Source: Bacteroides sp. (GTDB lineage: Bacteria; Bacteroidota; Bacteroidia; Bacteroidales; Muribaculaceae). From it: a stretch of DNA of 64,000 nt. The stretch covers positions 1-64,000 of the forward strand of contig JAAVDE010000025.1 in NCBI GenBank assembly GCA_014801955.1, written 5' to 3'. The notes below the pieces were generated by a model. It made no database searches. It worked only from the letters and a program-made list of their open reading frames with translations, and was not told the DNA's origin. The number at the start of each line of letters is the position of its first letter. Position 1 is the stretch's first letter. Both the position numbers and the translations under genes were made by a program. Shown here piece by piece: positions 49,514 to 57,982 of the stretch.

Positions 49514-51187
49514 ATGGCAGACGATAAGAAAATCATATTCTCGATGGTAGGTGTCAGCAAAACCTATCCTCCCCAAAAGCAAGTGCTGAAAAACATTTAC
49601 CTGTCGTTTTTCTATGGTGCCAAAATCGGCATCATCGGTCTCAACGGCTCCGGTAAATCGTCGCTTCTGAAAATCATTGCCGGAATCGACAAGGATTATC
49701 AGGGCGAAGTCGTTTTCTCGCCCGGTTACTCCGTTGGCTATCTCGAACAGGACCCCAAGCTCGACCCCGAGAAAACGGTTATCGAGGTTGTTCGCGAGGG
49801 CGTTCAGCCCATCATGGATATGCTCGCCGAGTTCGACAAAATCAATGAGGCCTTCGCCGAACCCGATGCCGACTTCGACACCCTGCTGGCCCGCCAGGCC
49901 GAGCTTCAGGATAAGCTCGATGCCGCCGACGCCTGGAACATCGATTCCAAGCTCGAACGCGCAATGGACGCCCTGCAGTGTCCGCCCGACGATCAGCCGG
50001 TAACGACCCTGTCGGGCGGCGAACGCCGCCGCGTGGCCCTCTGCCGCCTGCTGTTGCAGCAGCCCGACGTTCTGCTGCTCGACGAACCGACCAACCACCT
50101 CGATGCCGAGTCCATTGACTGGCTCGAACAGCACCTGCAGCAATATCCCGGAACTGTTATCGCCATTACTCACGACCGCTACTTCCTCGACCACGTTGCC
50201 GGTTGGATTCTTGAACTCGACCGCGGCGAAGGCATTCCCTGGAAGGGCAACTACTCCAGCTGGCTCGAGCAGAAAACCAAGCGCATGGCCCAGGAAGAGA
50301 AGCAGGCGTCCAAGCGCCGCAAAACCCTGGAGCGCGAGCTCGAGTGGGTTCGCATGGCACCCAAGGCCCGCCAGGCAAAAGGCAAGGCGCGCCTCAACTC
50401 CTATGACCGCCTGCTCAACGAAGACCAGAAGGAACGCGAAGAAAAGCTCGAAATCTTCATTCCCAACGGTCCGCGCCTGGGCAATAAGGTTATCGAGGCT
50501 CAGGGCCTGGCGAAAGCCTTTGGTAAAAAGCAGCTGTTCAAGGACCTGGACTTCACCCTGCCCCCCAACGGCATTGTTGGCGTTATCGGCCCCAACGGCG
50601 CCGGCAAAACAACGCTGTTCAAGCTCATCATGGGCCTGGAAGACGCCGATGCCGGCACCTTCGACGTTGGCGAAACCGTTAAGGTGGCCTACGTTGACCA
50701 GACCCACCGCGACCTGCTCCCCGAAAAGAGCGTCTACGAGGTGATTTCGCAGGGCGTCGACAGCTTCCGCATGGGTGGCCGCGACGTTAACGCCCGCGCC
50801 TATCTCAGTAAGTTCAACTTCTCGGGCGCCGACCAGGAAAAGAAAATCGGCGTGCTCTCCGGCGGCGAACGCAACCGCCTGCACCTGGCAATGGCTCTGA
50901 AGCAGGAGGGCAACGTTCTGCTGCTCGACGAACCGACCAACGATATTGACGTAAACACCCTGCGTGCGCTCGAAGAAGGCCTCGAAGCCTTTGCCGGCTG
51001 CGCCGTTGTTGTTAGCCACGACCGCTGGTTCCTTGACCGCATCTGCACCCACATCCTTTCGTTCGAAGGCGAGGGTAAGGTCGTTTACTACGAAGGTTCC
51101 TACTCCGATTATGAAGAATATAAGCGCGCCCACACGCCCGACGGCAAAGAGCCCGTGCGTCGCCGCTACCGCAAACTGATGGAATAA
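49514..51187 (+). CDS. ettA: Energy-dependent translational throttle protein EttA (ABC-F)
   Basis: EttA (557 residues) is an ABC-F protein binding the ribosomal E site and gating elongation according to ATP/ADP. Two ATPase domains are visible (Walker A GLNGSGKSSLLK and GPNGAGKTTLFK; signatures LSGGERRRVALCR and LSGGERNRLHLAM; Walker B VLLLDEPTNHLD and VLLLDEPTNDID) with the linker between (QKEREEKLEIFIPNGPRLGN). No membrane segments. It overlaps the ATG of the following lipoprotein by one base. Confidence 0.97.
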   Translation: MADDKKIIFSMVGVSKTYPPQKQVLKNIYLSFFYGAKIGIIGLNGSGKSSLLKIIAGIDKDYQGEVVFSPGYSVGYLEQDPKLDPEKTVIEVVREGVQPIMDMLAEFDKINEAFAEPDADFDTLLARQAELQDKLDAADAWNIDSKLERAMDALQCPPDDQPVTTLSGGERRRVALCRLLLQQPDVLLLDEPTNHLDAESIDWLEQHLQQYPGTVIAITHDRYFLDHVAGWILELDRGEGIPWKGNYSSWLEQKTKRMAQEEKQASKRRKTLERELEWVRMAPKARQAKGKARLNSYDRLLNEDQKEREEKLEIFIPNGPRLGNKVIEAQGLAKAFGKKQLFKDLDFTLPPNGIVGVIGPNGAGKTTLFKLIMGLEDADAGTFDVGETVKVAYVDQTHRDLLPEKSVYEVISQGVDSFRMGGRDVNARAYLSKFNFSGADQEKKIGVLSGGERNRLHLAMALKQEGNVLLLDEPTNDIDVNTLRALEEGLEAFAGCAVVVSHDRWFLDRICTHILSFEGEGKVVYYEGSYSDYEEYKRAHTPDGKEPVRRRYRKLME

Positions 51188-52155
51188 TGAAGAAAACCGC
51201 TCTTTTCTCTCTCGCCCTGCTCGGGCTGGTCGCCGCCGGATGCTCCAAAACCGACTCCTGGAGCCTGGCCGGCGTGGCCCCGGCCGGGGTCGATACCGTC
51301 TATATCATGGCGCCGACCCTCGCCGGCGGCTGGTATGCGCTCGACTCCGCCGCCGTTGACTCTCGTGGCAACTATGGCTTCACCCTGCCGCGCGCAAAGG
51401 GCGAGCTTTTCCGTGTTGACCTCGGAGGCCGAAGCGTTTACCTGACCGCCGACTCGACCGAATCGCTGACTCTCGACTCGCTCGGAGTGCGCGGCGGCTC
51501 GGTTGAGGCCGGGCTGTTCAACGCCGTTGACTCGGCGCTGGCTGCCGGAGCCGACGCGCGCGGAGTGCTGCGTGCGCTCAACGGTGAATATGCCTCGAAG
51601 GCCGCATATTATGCAACCCGCCTGATGCGCGACCGCCGCCTGCAGCAAACCGTTGCCAACCGCTACTCCGAAGAGCGCCCCGGCGAGCCTCTGACCGTCG
51701 TGCTCCTCTCGGAGCTGCAGCGCATGCTTCCCCAAAAGGTCTCAGACGAGCAAACCGTTATCCTTGCCGACGAAATCGGCTACTACGACGTTGAACTCAT
51801 GGACCGCAACGGCAAAATGCAAAAGCTCTCCGACCTGGTCGAAGCCAACCCGCTGGTCGTTCTGGCCTATGCCGACTTCACGACCTCCGACGTTCAGGGC
51901 GTTACCATCGCCCTGGGCGAGGCCCAAAGCGCCGGTGCGGCAATCTATGAAATCGGCTTCGGCGAGAACCAACATCAGTGGGCCGCGGCCTCCGAAGGTA
52001 TTCCCTGGGTCAGCGTTTACCAGAGCGACGCCGGCGACCGCACCCATATCAGCCAATACGCCGTCGGTCAGTTCCCGACCTACTTCGTTATCCGCAACGG
52101 CTCCGTCGTTGGCCGAACGTCCGATTCCTCCGAGCTCCCTAATCTTCTTAAATAA
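51187..52155 (+). CDS. Lipoprotein with thioredoxin-like C-terminal domain (DUF4369-type)
   Basis: A 322-residue lipoprotein: lipobox LVAAGC near residue 19, an N-terminal beta-rich domain (SWSLAGVAPAGVDTVYIMAP) like the DUF4369 domain of TlpA-type proteins, and a C-terminal thioredoxin-like fold (LVEANPLVVLAYADFTTSDV; VGQFPTYFVIRNGSVVGRTS). The active-site CxxC is absent (FTTSDVQG), so it should not act as a thiol oxidoreductase. Start ATG overlaps the ettA stop. It is followed 9 bases later by alkaline phosphatase. Confidence 0.85.
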   Translation: MKKTALFSLALLGLVAAGCSKTDSWSLAGVAPAGVDTVYIMAPTLAGGWYALDSAAVDSRGNYGFTLPRAKGELFRVDLGGRSVYLTADSTESLTLDSLGVRGGSVEAGLFNAVDSALAAGADARGVLRALNGEYASKAAYYATRLMRDRRLQQTVANRYSEERPGEPLTVVLLSELQRMLPQKVSDEQTVILADEIGYYDVELMDRNGKMQKLSDLVEANPLVVLAYADFTTSDVQGVTIALGEAQSAGAAIYEIGFGENQHQWAAASEGIPWVSVYQSDAGDRTHISQYAVGQFPTYFVIRNGSVVGRTSDSSELPNLLK

Positions 52156-52164
52156 TAATCAATC

Positions 52165-53535
52165 ATGAAAAAGCTGTTTGCATCACTTTTGACTCTGCTG
52201 GCCGCTGCAACCGCCTCAGCCCAGACGCCGAAATATATTTTCTACTTCATCGGCGACGGCATGGGCCACGGCCAGGTACTCTCTGCCGCGACCTATAAGC
52301 GCCTCGTTCAAAACGACTCCCTGCCGCTGCTGATGATGCAGTTCCCGGTAGCCGGCATGGTAACTACCTATTCGGCCGATACCCCCGTAACCGACTCTGC
52401 CGCAGCCGGAACAGCCCTGGCAACCGGTTCCAAGACCCGCAACAACATGCTCGGCATGAACGCCGACACCATTGCCGTCAACTCCGTTGCCATCGACCTG
52501 GCCGAGCGCGGCTATGGCATCGGGCTGGTGACCAACGTGTGTCCCGACGACGCCACCCCCGGCGCCTTCTATGCCCACGTTCCCGCCCGCTGGCAGTGGC
52601 ACGACATCGCCCTCCAGTTCGCCGAATCGCCCGTCAGCTTCCTGGCCGGCTCCAAGCTGCGCGGCGCAATGGTCAACGGCAAATACACCGGCCTCTACGA
52701 AAAGCTGGCCGACAAGGGCGTCACCATTGTTCGCGGCGTTGAAAACCTCCCCGCCGAACATCCCTCCAAGCTCCTGCTGCTCAACACCGACACCGTTCAG
52801 CAAAACATGGGCTACACCATCGACAACCCCAAAGGCAACACCCTTGGCCAATATACCGACGCCGCTATCAACTACCTGACCGCCACTTCGCCCGACCGCT
52901 TCTTCCTCATGGTTGAAGGCGGCAACATCGACTGGGCCGGCCACGACAACGACGGCCCGACCATCGTGCGCGAAGTGCTGGCCTATGACGACGTGCTCCG
53001 CCAAGCCTATGATTTCTACCTCCGCCACCCCGAAGAAACCCTCATCATCGTTACCGCCGACCACGAAACCGGCGGCATGACCGTCGGCCAGCGTTCAACC
53101 GGCTATAACCAATATCCCAAAGTCGTTGACCGCCAGCACATCTCCAAGGCCCGCTTCTGCGACTACTGCTGGGAAATCCTCAAATCGCGTCAGCCCATAA
53201 CCTGGGAAGAAATGCAACAGAAACTCGTTGCCGACCTCGGATTCTTTGACGTTACCAAACTCTCCGACAAGCAGCAGCGTCGCCTCAAAGAATCCTTTGA
53301 CCGCACCTTCGTCACCCTCGAAGGCGAAGCCTACGAAAACCTCTACTCCAGCTATCCGGAATTTGCGCTGGTAGTCTTCGACATCCAGAACGAAATCGCC
53401 GGCTACGGCTTCACCTCGCCCAAACACACCGGCAACCCCGTTCCGCTCTTCGCCATCGGCGTCGGCGCCGAACGCTTCGGCGGCTCCCTCGACAACACCG
53501 ACATCCCCCGACTCCTCCGCCACCTCACCAAATAA
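52165..53535 (+). CDS. Alkaline phosphatase
   Basis: A 456-residue secreted alkaline phosphatase of the PhoA fold. Signal peptide FASLLTLLAAATASAQ; metal site IFYFIGDGMGHGQ; catalytic serine TDSAAAGTALATGSKTRNN; further metal ligands in EGGNIDWAGHDND and VTADHETGGMTVGQ. A second periplasmic histidine motif, SPKHTGNPVPLF, lies near the C-terminus. It ends the ruvX-def-ettA-lipoprotein unit, and a strong terminator follows. Confidence 0.95.
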   Translation: MKKLFASLLTLLAAATASAQTPKYIFYFIGDGMGHGQVLSAATYKRLVQNDSLPLLMMQFPVAGMVTTYSADTPVTDSAAAGTALATGSKTRNNMLGMNADTIAVNSVAIDLAERGYGIGLVTNVCPDDATPGAFYAHVPARWQWHDIALQFAESPVSFLAGSKLRGAMVNGKYTGLYEKLADKGVTIVRGVENLPAEHPSKLLLLNTDTVQQNMGYTIDNPKGNTLGQYTDAAINYLTATSPDRFFLMVEGGNIDWAGHDNDGPTIVREVLAYDDVLRQAYDFYLRHPEETLIIVTADHETGGMTVGQRSTGYNQYPKVVDRQHISKARFCDYCWEILKSRQPITWEEMQQKLVADLGFFDVTKLSDKQQRRLKESFDRTFVTLEGEAYENLYSSYPEFALVVFDIQNEIAGYGFTSPKHTGNPVPLFAIGVGAERFGGSLDNTDIPRLLRHLTK

Positions 53536-53575
53536 ACCCTGCCGTGAAAGTTTAACCGCAACACCAAAATGCAAC

Positions 53576-53610
53576 AGCCTCGGGTAAAGCACTAATGGCT
53601 TCCCGAGGCT
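53576..53610. terminator. Bidirectional hairpin terminator
   Basis: AGCCTCGGG (53576-53584) pairs with CCCGAGGCT (53602-53610), with an inner AAGC/GCTT stem. On the plus strand it is followed by ATTGTTTTGTTG. It separates the alkaline phosphatase gene from the convergent tatC. Confidence 0.85.
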
Positions 53611-53641
53611 ATTGTTTTGTTGAGGTGGGGGCAGATGATGA

Positions 53642-54463
53642 TTAATTGCGGGGATATACGTTCTTAACTATCCTGATGCTGACTTCATACAAGAGATATA
53701 GAGGAATGGCAACGAGAATGAGGGTCATAACGTCGGGCGGAGTGATGATTGCGGCTACCAAACAGATTATCAAGAAAGCGTAGCTTCTATATTGAGCCAG
53801 CAAGTCGGAATTGATTATCTGCATTTTAGCCATTATAAAGGCTATTACCGGTAGCTGAAAAACCAGTCCCATCAGGAATGTGAGGCTCACGAAGGTTGTT
53901 ATATAGCTGTCTAAAGTAATTGTGCTGTGAATTTTGTCGGCCACGGAGTAGGTTCCTAAAAACCTGAAAGATAGCGGGAATATGATATAGTAGCTCATCA
54001 ATACACCCATTATAAAAAGGATATAGATTGTAAAAACTATTCGGGTTGAGTAGCGCTTTTCGTTTTCCAGGAGAGCAGGAGATATGAAATGGAAGAGTTC
54101 GAAGAGAATGAGCGGGGAGGCGAAAAGCAATGCGAGGTATATTGAGGTAGATATGTGAGTCATGAATTGACTTGACAAATCAGTAGCAATCAAATCAACA
54201 TGAAATTCATTAAAACAAAATGCCGGGTTAAAGACTTTGCATAGTTGTTCAATCCATCGGTAAGTTGCGAAATTCCATTCGCTCGGGGCCAACAGAAGGT
54301 TGAATGTTGCGGTTTTGAAAGCGAAGATTACGCAAGCAAGGGTTATGGTCACGGCGACAACTCTAAATAGCATCCGGCGGAGCACCTCGAGGTGTCCGCC
54401 GAATGTCATCAGATCATCGTCAGGCGTTGTCGGCTTGTTCTTCCTTGTCGGGTTCGGGTTCAT
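53642..54463 (-). CDS. tatC: Twin-arginine translocase subunit TatC
   Basis: TatC (273 residues) recognises twin-arginine signal peptides and forms the core of the Tat translocase. About six membrane helices are visible; the N-terminus has the conserved [20 protein letters not shown]. Helix 2-3 carries [20 protein letters not shown], and the C-terminus has [20 protein letters not shown]. The start at 54463 overlaps tatA by 44 bases; ATG 54409 (MTFGGHL) is an alternative. Codon use is more AT-rich than the flanks. It is the last gene of the cassette that begins with a Tat-signal peptide. Confidence 0.95.
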   Translation of the reverse strand: MNPNPTRKNKPTTPDDDLMTFGGHLEVLRRMLFRVVAVTITLACVIFAFKTATFNLLLAPSEWNFATYRWIEQLCKVFNPAFCFNEFHVDLIATDLSSQFMTHISTSIYLALLFASPLILFELFHFISPALLENEKRYSTRIVFTIYILFIMGVLMSYYIIFPLSFRFLGTYSVADKIHSTITLDSYITTFVSLTFLMGLVFQLPVIAFIMAKMQIINSDLLAQYRSYAFLIICLVAAIITPPDVMTLILVAIPLYLLYEVSIRIVKNVYPRN

Positions 54464-54623
54464 TATTTGGGGTAGAGTGGGGGTCGTTCATTCCGTTTTT
54501 GAATTCGCGCACTCCCTGGCCCAGTCCGCGCATCATTTCAGGGAGCTTTTTGCCACCGAACAGTAGTAGAGCCACACCTCCGATGAGAAGAAGTTCTGTT
54601 GTTCCTATAAATCCGAAAATCAT
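54420..54623 (-). CDS. tatA: Twin-arginine translocase subunit TatA/TatE
   Basis: A 67-residue TatA-family pore subunit: a membrane helix ([20 protein letters not shown]), the hinge [20 protein letters not shown] forming the amphipathic helix, and an acidic tail. With TatC it would make a minimal two-component Tat system (no TatB is seen). It lies 13 bases after the modification-system protein gene, which ties the translocase to the CXXX peptide locus. Confidence 0.95.
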   Translation of the reverse strand: MIFGFIGTTELLLIGGVALLLFGGKKLPEMMRGLGQGVREFKNGMNDPHSTPNNEPEPDKEEQADNA

Positions 54624-54636
54624 GGCAATAATAATA

Positions 54637-54909
54637 TTAAGGAATTACAAGAATGATTTCGCAGGTGTCGAAATTTATTTCCCAATGGCCGTTGTCGGAG
54701 CTTTCCCAGTTATATTTCTGAGCCATGCGGTCCCACCAGTTCTGAAATTTTGAACCTGTTTCGCCGAGGTCTTTAACGAGACGTTCGTAGAGGTCGCTGT
54801 TGTCGGCAGTAACTATTTTAGCAAGTTCATTCAGTCCGTTGCGCCGTTCGAAAAGGCTTTGGATTTCATCACGTTCCTCAGTGGAAACTGTTCCAATTGT
54901 TTTTTTCAT
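54637..54909 (-). CDS. CXXX repeat peptide modification system protein
   Basis: A 90-residue acidic soluble protein ([20 protein letters not shown] at the start; [15 protein letters not shown] in the second half; ends in a hydrophobic strand, EIILVIP). Position and size match the small accessory protein that accompanies CXXX-repeat radical SAM systems in Bacteroidetes, and the ruled order is peptide, two maturases, lipoprotein, this protein. There is no catalytic motif that I can see. It may bring the peptide to the enzymes; that is a guess. Confidence 0.8.
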   Translation of the reverse strand: MKKTIGTVSTEERDEIQSLFERRNGLNELAKIVTADNSDLYERLVKDLGETGSKFQNWWDRMAQKYNWESSDNGHWEINFDTCEIILVIP

Positions 54910-54929
54910 GTCTTTTTTGATTATTTAGT

Positions 54930-55349
54930 TTAGATATACCAGCCACCTTTACCATTGCATCCGGCACATTTACCAGTGCCTCGGCATTCTCCACAACGTC
55001 CATTCTTAGCATATTCATATTTTCCTGTGCCGCCACATGAGCTGCATTTGCCACCATCACATTGGGAGCAATAATGCCACTCTTTTTCGACAGATACTGA
55101 GGTAGATCTTGTTGGCGTTATGTAGGATTGCGTAGTATTTATGTAAGACGAAGCCGCAGGTTTTGTGGCCGGGGCGTATGGCATATAGTAGTTAGCTCCG
55201 GATAAACTATTGCCTACGGCTTGAAGGCCTTCTGACCATTGTTCGAGGCTCCCGCAAGACGAAAGGGTGTTTAATGCAAAAAGAGCAATGGCCATAAGTG
55301 CTTTCCTCCAAGCATTAACTTTCAAGGTTTTTAGAACTGAAAATAACAT
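54930..55349 (-). CDS. Exported zinc-finger-like lipoprotein of the CXXX locus
   Basis: A 139-residue protein: hydrophobic N-terminus with a lipobox-like LSSC (Cys32), a Ser/Thr/Pro linker (about 45-90), and a compact C-terminal domain with four CxxC pairs at Cys94/97, 102/105, 119/122 and 128/131 in DnaJ-type CxxCxGxG repeats (KCSSCGGTGK, GRCGECRGTGK, KCAGCNGKGG). DnaJ zinc fingers bind two Zn ions and unfolded polypeptide. As a lipoprotein it would act in the periplasm, perhaps on the exported Cys-rich peptide. Zn binding and substrate are inference. Confidence 0.8.
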   Translation of the reverse strand: MLFSVLKTLKVNAWRKALMAIALFALNTLSSCGSLEQWSEGLQAVGNSLSGANYYMPYAPATKPAASSYINTTQSYITPTRSTSVSVEKEWHYCSQCDGGKCSSCGGTGKYEYAKNGRCGECRGTGKCAGCNGKGGWYI

Positions 55350-55387
55350 AATAATGATTTATATAGTAATGAATTAGAGCATTGTAC

Positions 55388-56341
55388 TTACATGTTGATA
55401 AGGCTATCCAGCGGATCTGAATAATCAACAGGTTTAATTTCGATTTGTGTAATTGGCCCTACATGTTTTTGAATTGTTTCAAGGAGTTTTTTGGAAGCAT
55501 TGCGCTCGATATGGGCAATGACGCATTGCTCGTGTGATGGAGTGTTGATTTCAAGGGTCGTTTTTTGGTTGAGCCACACGCACCGGCGACATTGATAGGC
55601 ATCGCATATGCTGCAAATAGGGGCATGGTCGAGGCGGTAGAGCTGCGGATTTTTGATAGCGATACCGTCGTCGATATTACCTAAGGATTTGCTACCGTCG
55701 AGGTAGAATGCCGGGCAAGCATAGAATTGACCGTCGGGGGCGAGAGTAATGCTTTCGTGTCCGGCATTGCAATTATTCATCTCGTTAAGGAATATTCTAT
55801 CGGTCAGAAGATTGAAATGAATATAGTGGCCGACTTTGTATTCTGTTACGACTGCCGGAATCAATGTGTCAAGAGTCCTTTCGTAGCGGTCGAAGTCTTC
55901 AGGCGAAAATTCGTGAGGATTTGTTAAGAGAACAACCAGTCTGTCAAGCTTTGGCAAGATGGTATCTAACAGTCTGGCGTTATCAGCGAAATCTTCTTTT
56001 GCGGTCCTGATTATGTAGCTTTTTTCTTTGTTGAACGGATAGTAGTTTATTGAAGCCCAGGTGTCAAAAACAATAACGTCGGCATTCTCTGTTAACTGTT
56101 TGTCTTCGCAAGTGGAGCTTATGATAGAAATATGGTCGACTGAATCGATAAGGTCTTTGTAACTTTCGGGAATAGGTTCGTCGGGATATAGGAACTGAAT
56201 GTTAAGATTTTCTTTCATTGCCCATACGATAGCTTTTTTGAGAGTGTCGAAATCAATCAGTTGCGTATCGCAGGCCGGCCTATCGTAGTGGCAGAAAGAA
56301 ACGGCATTTTTAGCCAATGGGATTATGAGATATTTAAGCAT
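55388..56341 (-). CDS. CXXX repeat peptide maturase (second enzyme, SPASM-type)
   Basis: A 317-residue protein. I chose ATG 56341 (MLKYLIIPLAKNAVSFCHYD), 4 bases after the radical SAM stop; a longer frame starting at 56383 would overlap that gene by 38 bases. Residues about 16-24 contain CHYDRPAC. The C-terminal third has a SPASM-like Cys set (NNCNAGHESITLAPDGQFYA; PICSICDAYQCRRCVWLNQK). No canonical CxxxCxxC SAM-binding triad is present, so it may be a degenerate or auxiliary radical SAM partner. Family assignment to the CXXX-repeat maturases rests on context and this layout. Confidence 0.82.
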   Translation of the reverse strand: MLKYLIIPLAKNAVSFCHYDRPACDTQLIDFDTLKKAIVWAMKENLNIQFLYPDEPIPESYKDLIDSVDHISIISSTCEDKQLTENADVIVFDTWASINYYPFNKEKSYIIRTAKEDFADNARLLDTILPKLDRLVVLLTNPHEFSPEDFDRYERTLDTLIPAVVTEYKVGHYIHFNLLTDRIFLNEMNNCNAGHESITLAPDGQFYACPAFYLDGSKSLGNIDDGIAIKNPQLYRLDHAPICSICDAYQCRRCVWLNQKTTLEINTPSHEQCVIAHIERNASKKLLETIQKHVGPITQIEIKPVDYSDPLDSLINM

Positions 56342-56345
56342 GGCG

Positions 56346-57557
56346 TCAGCAAGGGGTATCGGTTGATTGTTTATGTAGAGCATTATACTCTTCGCGTTTG
56401 TTTTCGAGTTCGAGTTTTCGGAAGAGTTTGTTCCAATAGTAGTTATTAGCTCTTACGCGGGCTTTGTGCATTTTGCAGATTGCCGTTGCCCGCTGATATA
56501 TTGTTGGAGTATCGGCGGCGTCGTAGTTTTCACCCTGACACCAGGCACACCCGCTTGCAACCTCGCACTCAACGCATTCGCGCGGAGATTGGACTGCACG
56601 ATTCAATGCAATGAAAGGGCGAAGAAGATTGTCATTTATGCCGGTATCTGCGTTCCCGATAATCCGTGCCGATTTATCGCGAAGCGAGTATTGAGCAAAT
56701 CTGGTACATGGATAGAAGTTCCCAGTTGCATCAATTGCAATCATCTTACCAGATCCGCACCAATTTTTATTATCGGATTTGCTCATTTTCTTACCTATAT
56801 TTTCATCAAAGAATGAACAAGAATTATCGATGTATAAGTCGTTATCAATTATGTAATCTGCCAATTGTATTAACTGCGTTTCAAAAAGCAAATCGTCGTT
56901 CGGTTTCCATACATTTTCAAATACACAATTGATGTGAATTTCTTTAATTCCCAATTTGTATAGGTGTATAACGCTCTCAAAAATGTACGGAATATCAGCA
57001 CTACTAATAGTAACCTTGGTACTTGCATTTGGAAATTGGCTGAGCCATAGAGGTATATTACGCACTACGTCATCATAGCTTCCGATTTCTTGTCCAACAC
57101 CTTTCCATATTCTGTTGAGGTCATGTTTTTTCTTTGTGCCATCTATCGTAATTCCAATTGAAACATGATTCCGATTTTTTTTTATGAATCGTTGAATCTT
57201 TTCAGTATGGTAGTTTATGCCATTAGTAGAGAAACTAAAACGGTAAGAATTAAACCAATGGTGATTCAATCTGAACATCTCAGTTTTTAAGTAGTCGCAT
57301 ATACGGTCAATCAAATCGATTTCAAGAAATGGCTCTCCACCTATAAAATCAAAAATAACTGCCTCTTCTTCAAACTTATGTTCGTGTGATAGTATGTAAT
57401 CAATGGCTTTTTTAGCTACGTCCCATGTCATCCGCTCGCTCTCATTTTTCCCTACGAGGTAGCAGTATTTACATGCCAGCTGACAATCCTTCGTTACTAT
57501 AAATGTTATAGTTTTGGACTCTCCTGATTTCCAGCTTCGAGATATATCTTTTATCAT
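56346..57557 (-). CDS. Radical SAM peptide maturase, CXXX-repeat target family
   Basis: A 403-residue radical SAM enzyme. The SAM-cluster triad is Cys25/29/32 in TKDCQLACKYCYLVGK, followed by the GGEP motif (FIGGEPFLEI) and a TIM-barrel core (HVSIGITIDGTKKKHDLNRI). The C-terminal SPASM-type region has WCGSGKMIAIDATGNFYPCT, then ECVECEVASGCAWCQGENYD and a final Cys in AICKMHK, which would hold auxiliary FeS clusters. It lies 90 bases after the peptide gene, beyond a hairpin. It presumably modifies the Cys-rich peptide, probably by thioether (sactipeptide-like) bonds; chemistry not shown. Confidence 0.92.
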   Translation of the reverse strand: MIKDISRSWKSGESKTITFIVTKDCQLACKYCYLVGKNESERMTWDVAKKAIDYILSHEHKFEEEAVIFDFIGGEPFLEIDLIDRICDYLKTEMFRLNHHWFNSYRFSFSTNGINYHTEKIQRFIKKNRNHVSIGITIDGTKKKHDLNRIWKGVGQEIGSYDDVVRNIPLWLSQFPNASTKVTISSADIPYIFESVIHLYKLGIKEIHINCVFENVWKPNDDLLFETQLIQLADYIIDNDLYIDNSCSFFDENIGKKMSKSDNKNWCGSGKMIAIDATGNFYPCTRFAQYSLRDKSARIIGNADTGINDNLLRPFIALNRAVQSPRECVECEVASGCAWCQGENYDAADTPTIYQRATAICKMHKARVRANNYYWNKLFRKLELENKREEYNALHKQSTDTPC

Positions 57558-57599
57558 TTGTAACTATGTCAGATTGTGTCAATTTATAAATTATAAATA

Positions 57600-57630
57600 G
57601 GTAGGTGGTATTATTAAATACCAACCTACC
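57600..57630 (-). terminator. Hairpin between peptide gene and maturase genes
   Basis: GGTAGGTGGTATT (57600-57612) pairs with AATACC (57617-57622) and CCTACC (57625-57630), with a small bulge and a tetraloop. On the minus strand it is followed by TATTTATAATTTATAAATTG, not a clean U-run. It may act as a leaky terminator or RNA-stabilising element that lets the peptide mRNA exceed the enzyme mRNA. Confidence 0.6.
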
Positions 57631-57647
57631 AGAGACGATTCTAAAAA

Positions 57648-57932
57648 TTATTTCCAGGCATTCGTCTTACCATTGCATCCGGTATAGCATGACGCATGAC
57701 AACCTCTTGCGCATCCGTCAGAGCAAGATGTGCAGGAACGAGAGCATGCAGCTAAACATCCGGTACAACCCGTAGTACAACCATACTTGCAGCTTGCCTC
57801 AGATTCTCCGGCGTTGGCAATTACTGGGAGATTGGCGAGTACGACTGCGCCTACGATGGGAAGCACGCTTTTTGCGGCTTTTTTGAAGAACTGTCTGCGC
57901 GACTGAAGTTCTTCGTTGTTGTTTTGTTTCAT
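57648..57932 (-). CDS. CXXX-repeat Cys-rich peptide precursor with Tat signal
   Basis: A 94-residue precursor. Residues 11-17 are SRRQFFK, a strong twin-arginine motif, followed by a hydrophobic core (SVLPIVGAVVLANLPV) and a likely cleavage site after ANA (39-41). The mature part has 11 Cys at 48, 52, 56, 59, 63, 67, 70, 74, 78, 82 and 86, nearly all spaced as CxxxC, in an otherwise Gly/Ser/Thr/Ala sequence. This is the substrate-type peptide of radical SAM CXXX systems. The Tat signal implies export after cytosolic modification and folding. It opens the cassette; an 18-base palindrome overlaps its start. Confidence 0.9.
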   Translation of the reverse strand: MKQNNNEELQSRRQFFKKAAKSVLPIVGAVVLANLPVIANAGESEASCKYGCTTGCTGCLAACSRSCTSCSDGCARGCHASCYTGCNGKTNAWK

Positions 57933-57947
57933 GATAGGTCTATCATG
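57930..57947. repeat. Palindrome overlapping the start codon of the precursor gene
   Basis: CATGATAG (57930-57937), two bases, then CTATCATG (57940-57947) is a perfect inverted repeat. Its left arm contains the ATG of the Cys-rich peptide gene, so pairing in the mRNA would hide the start. It may be a translational control element or a DNA operator. Confidence 0.65.
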
Positions 57948-57982
57948 TCCTATAGGCTTCCCGAATTTGGACTATTAGGGTT

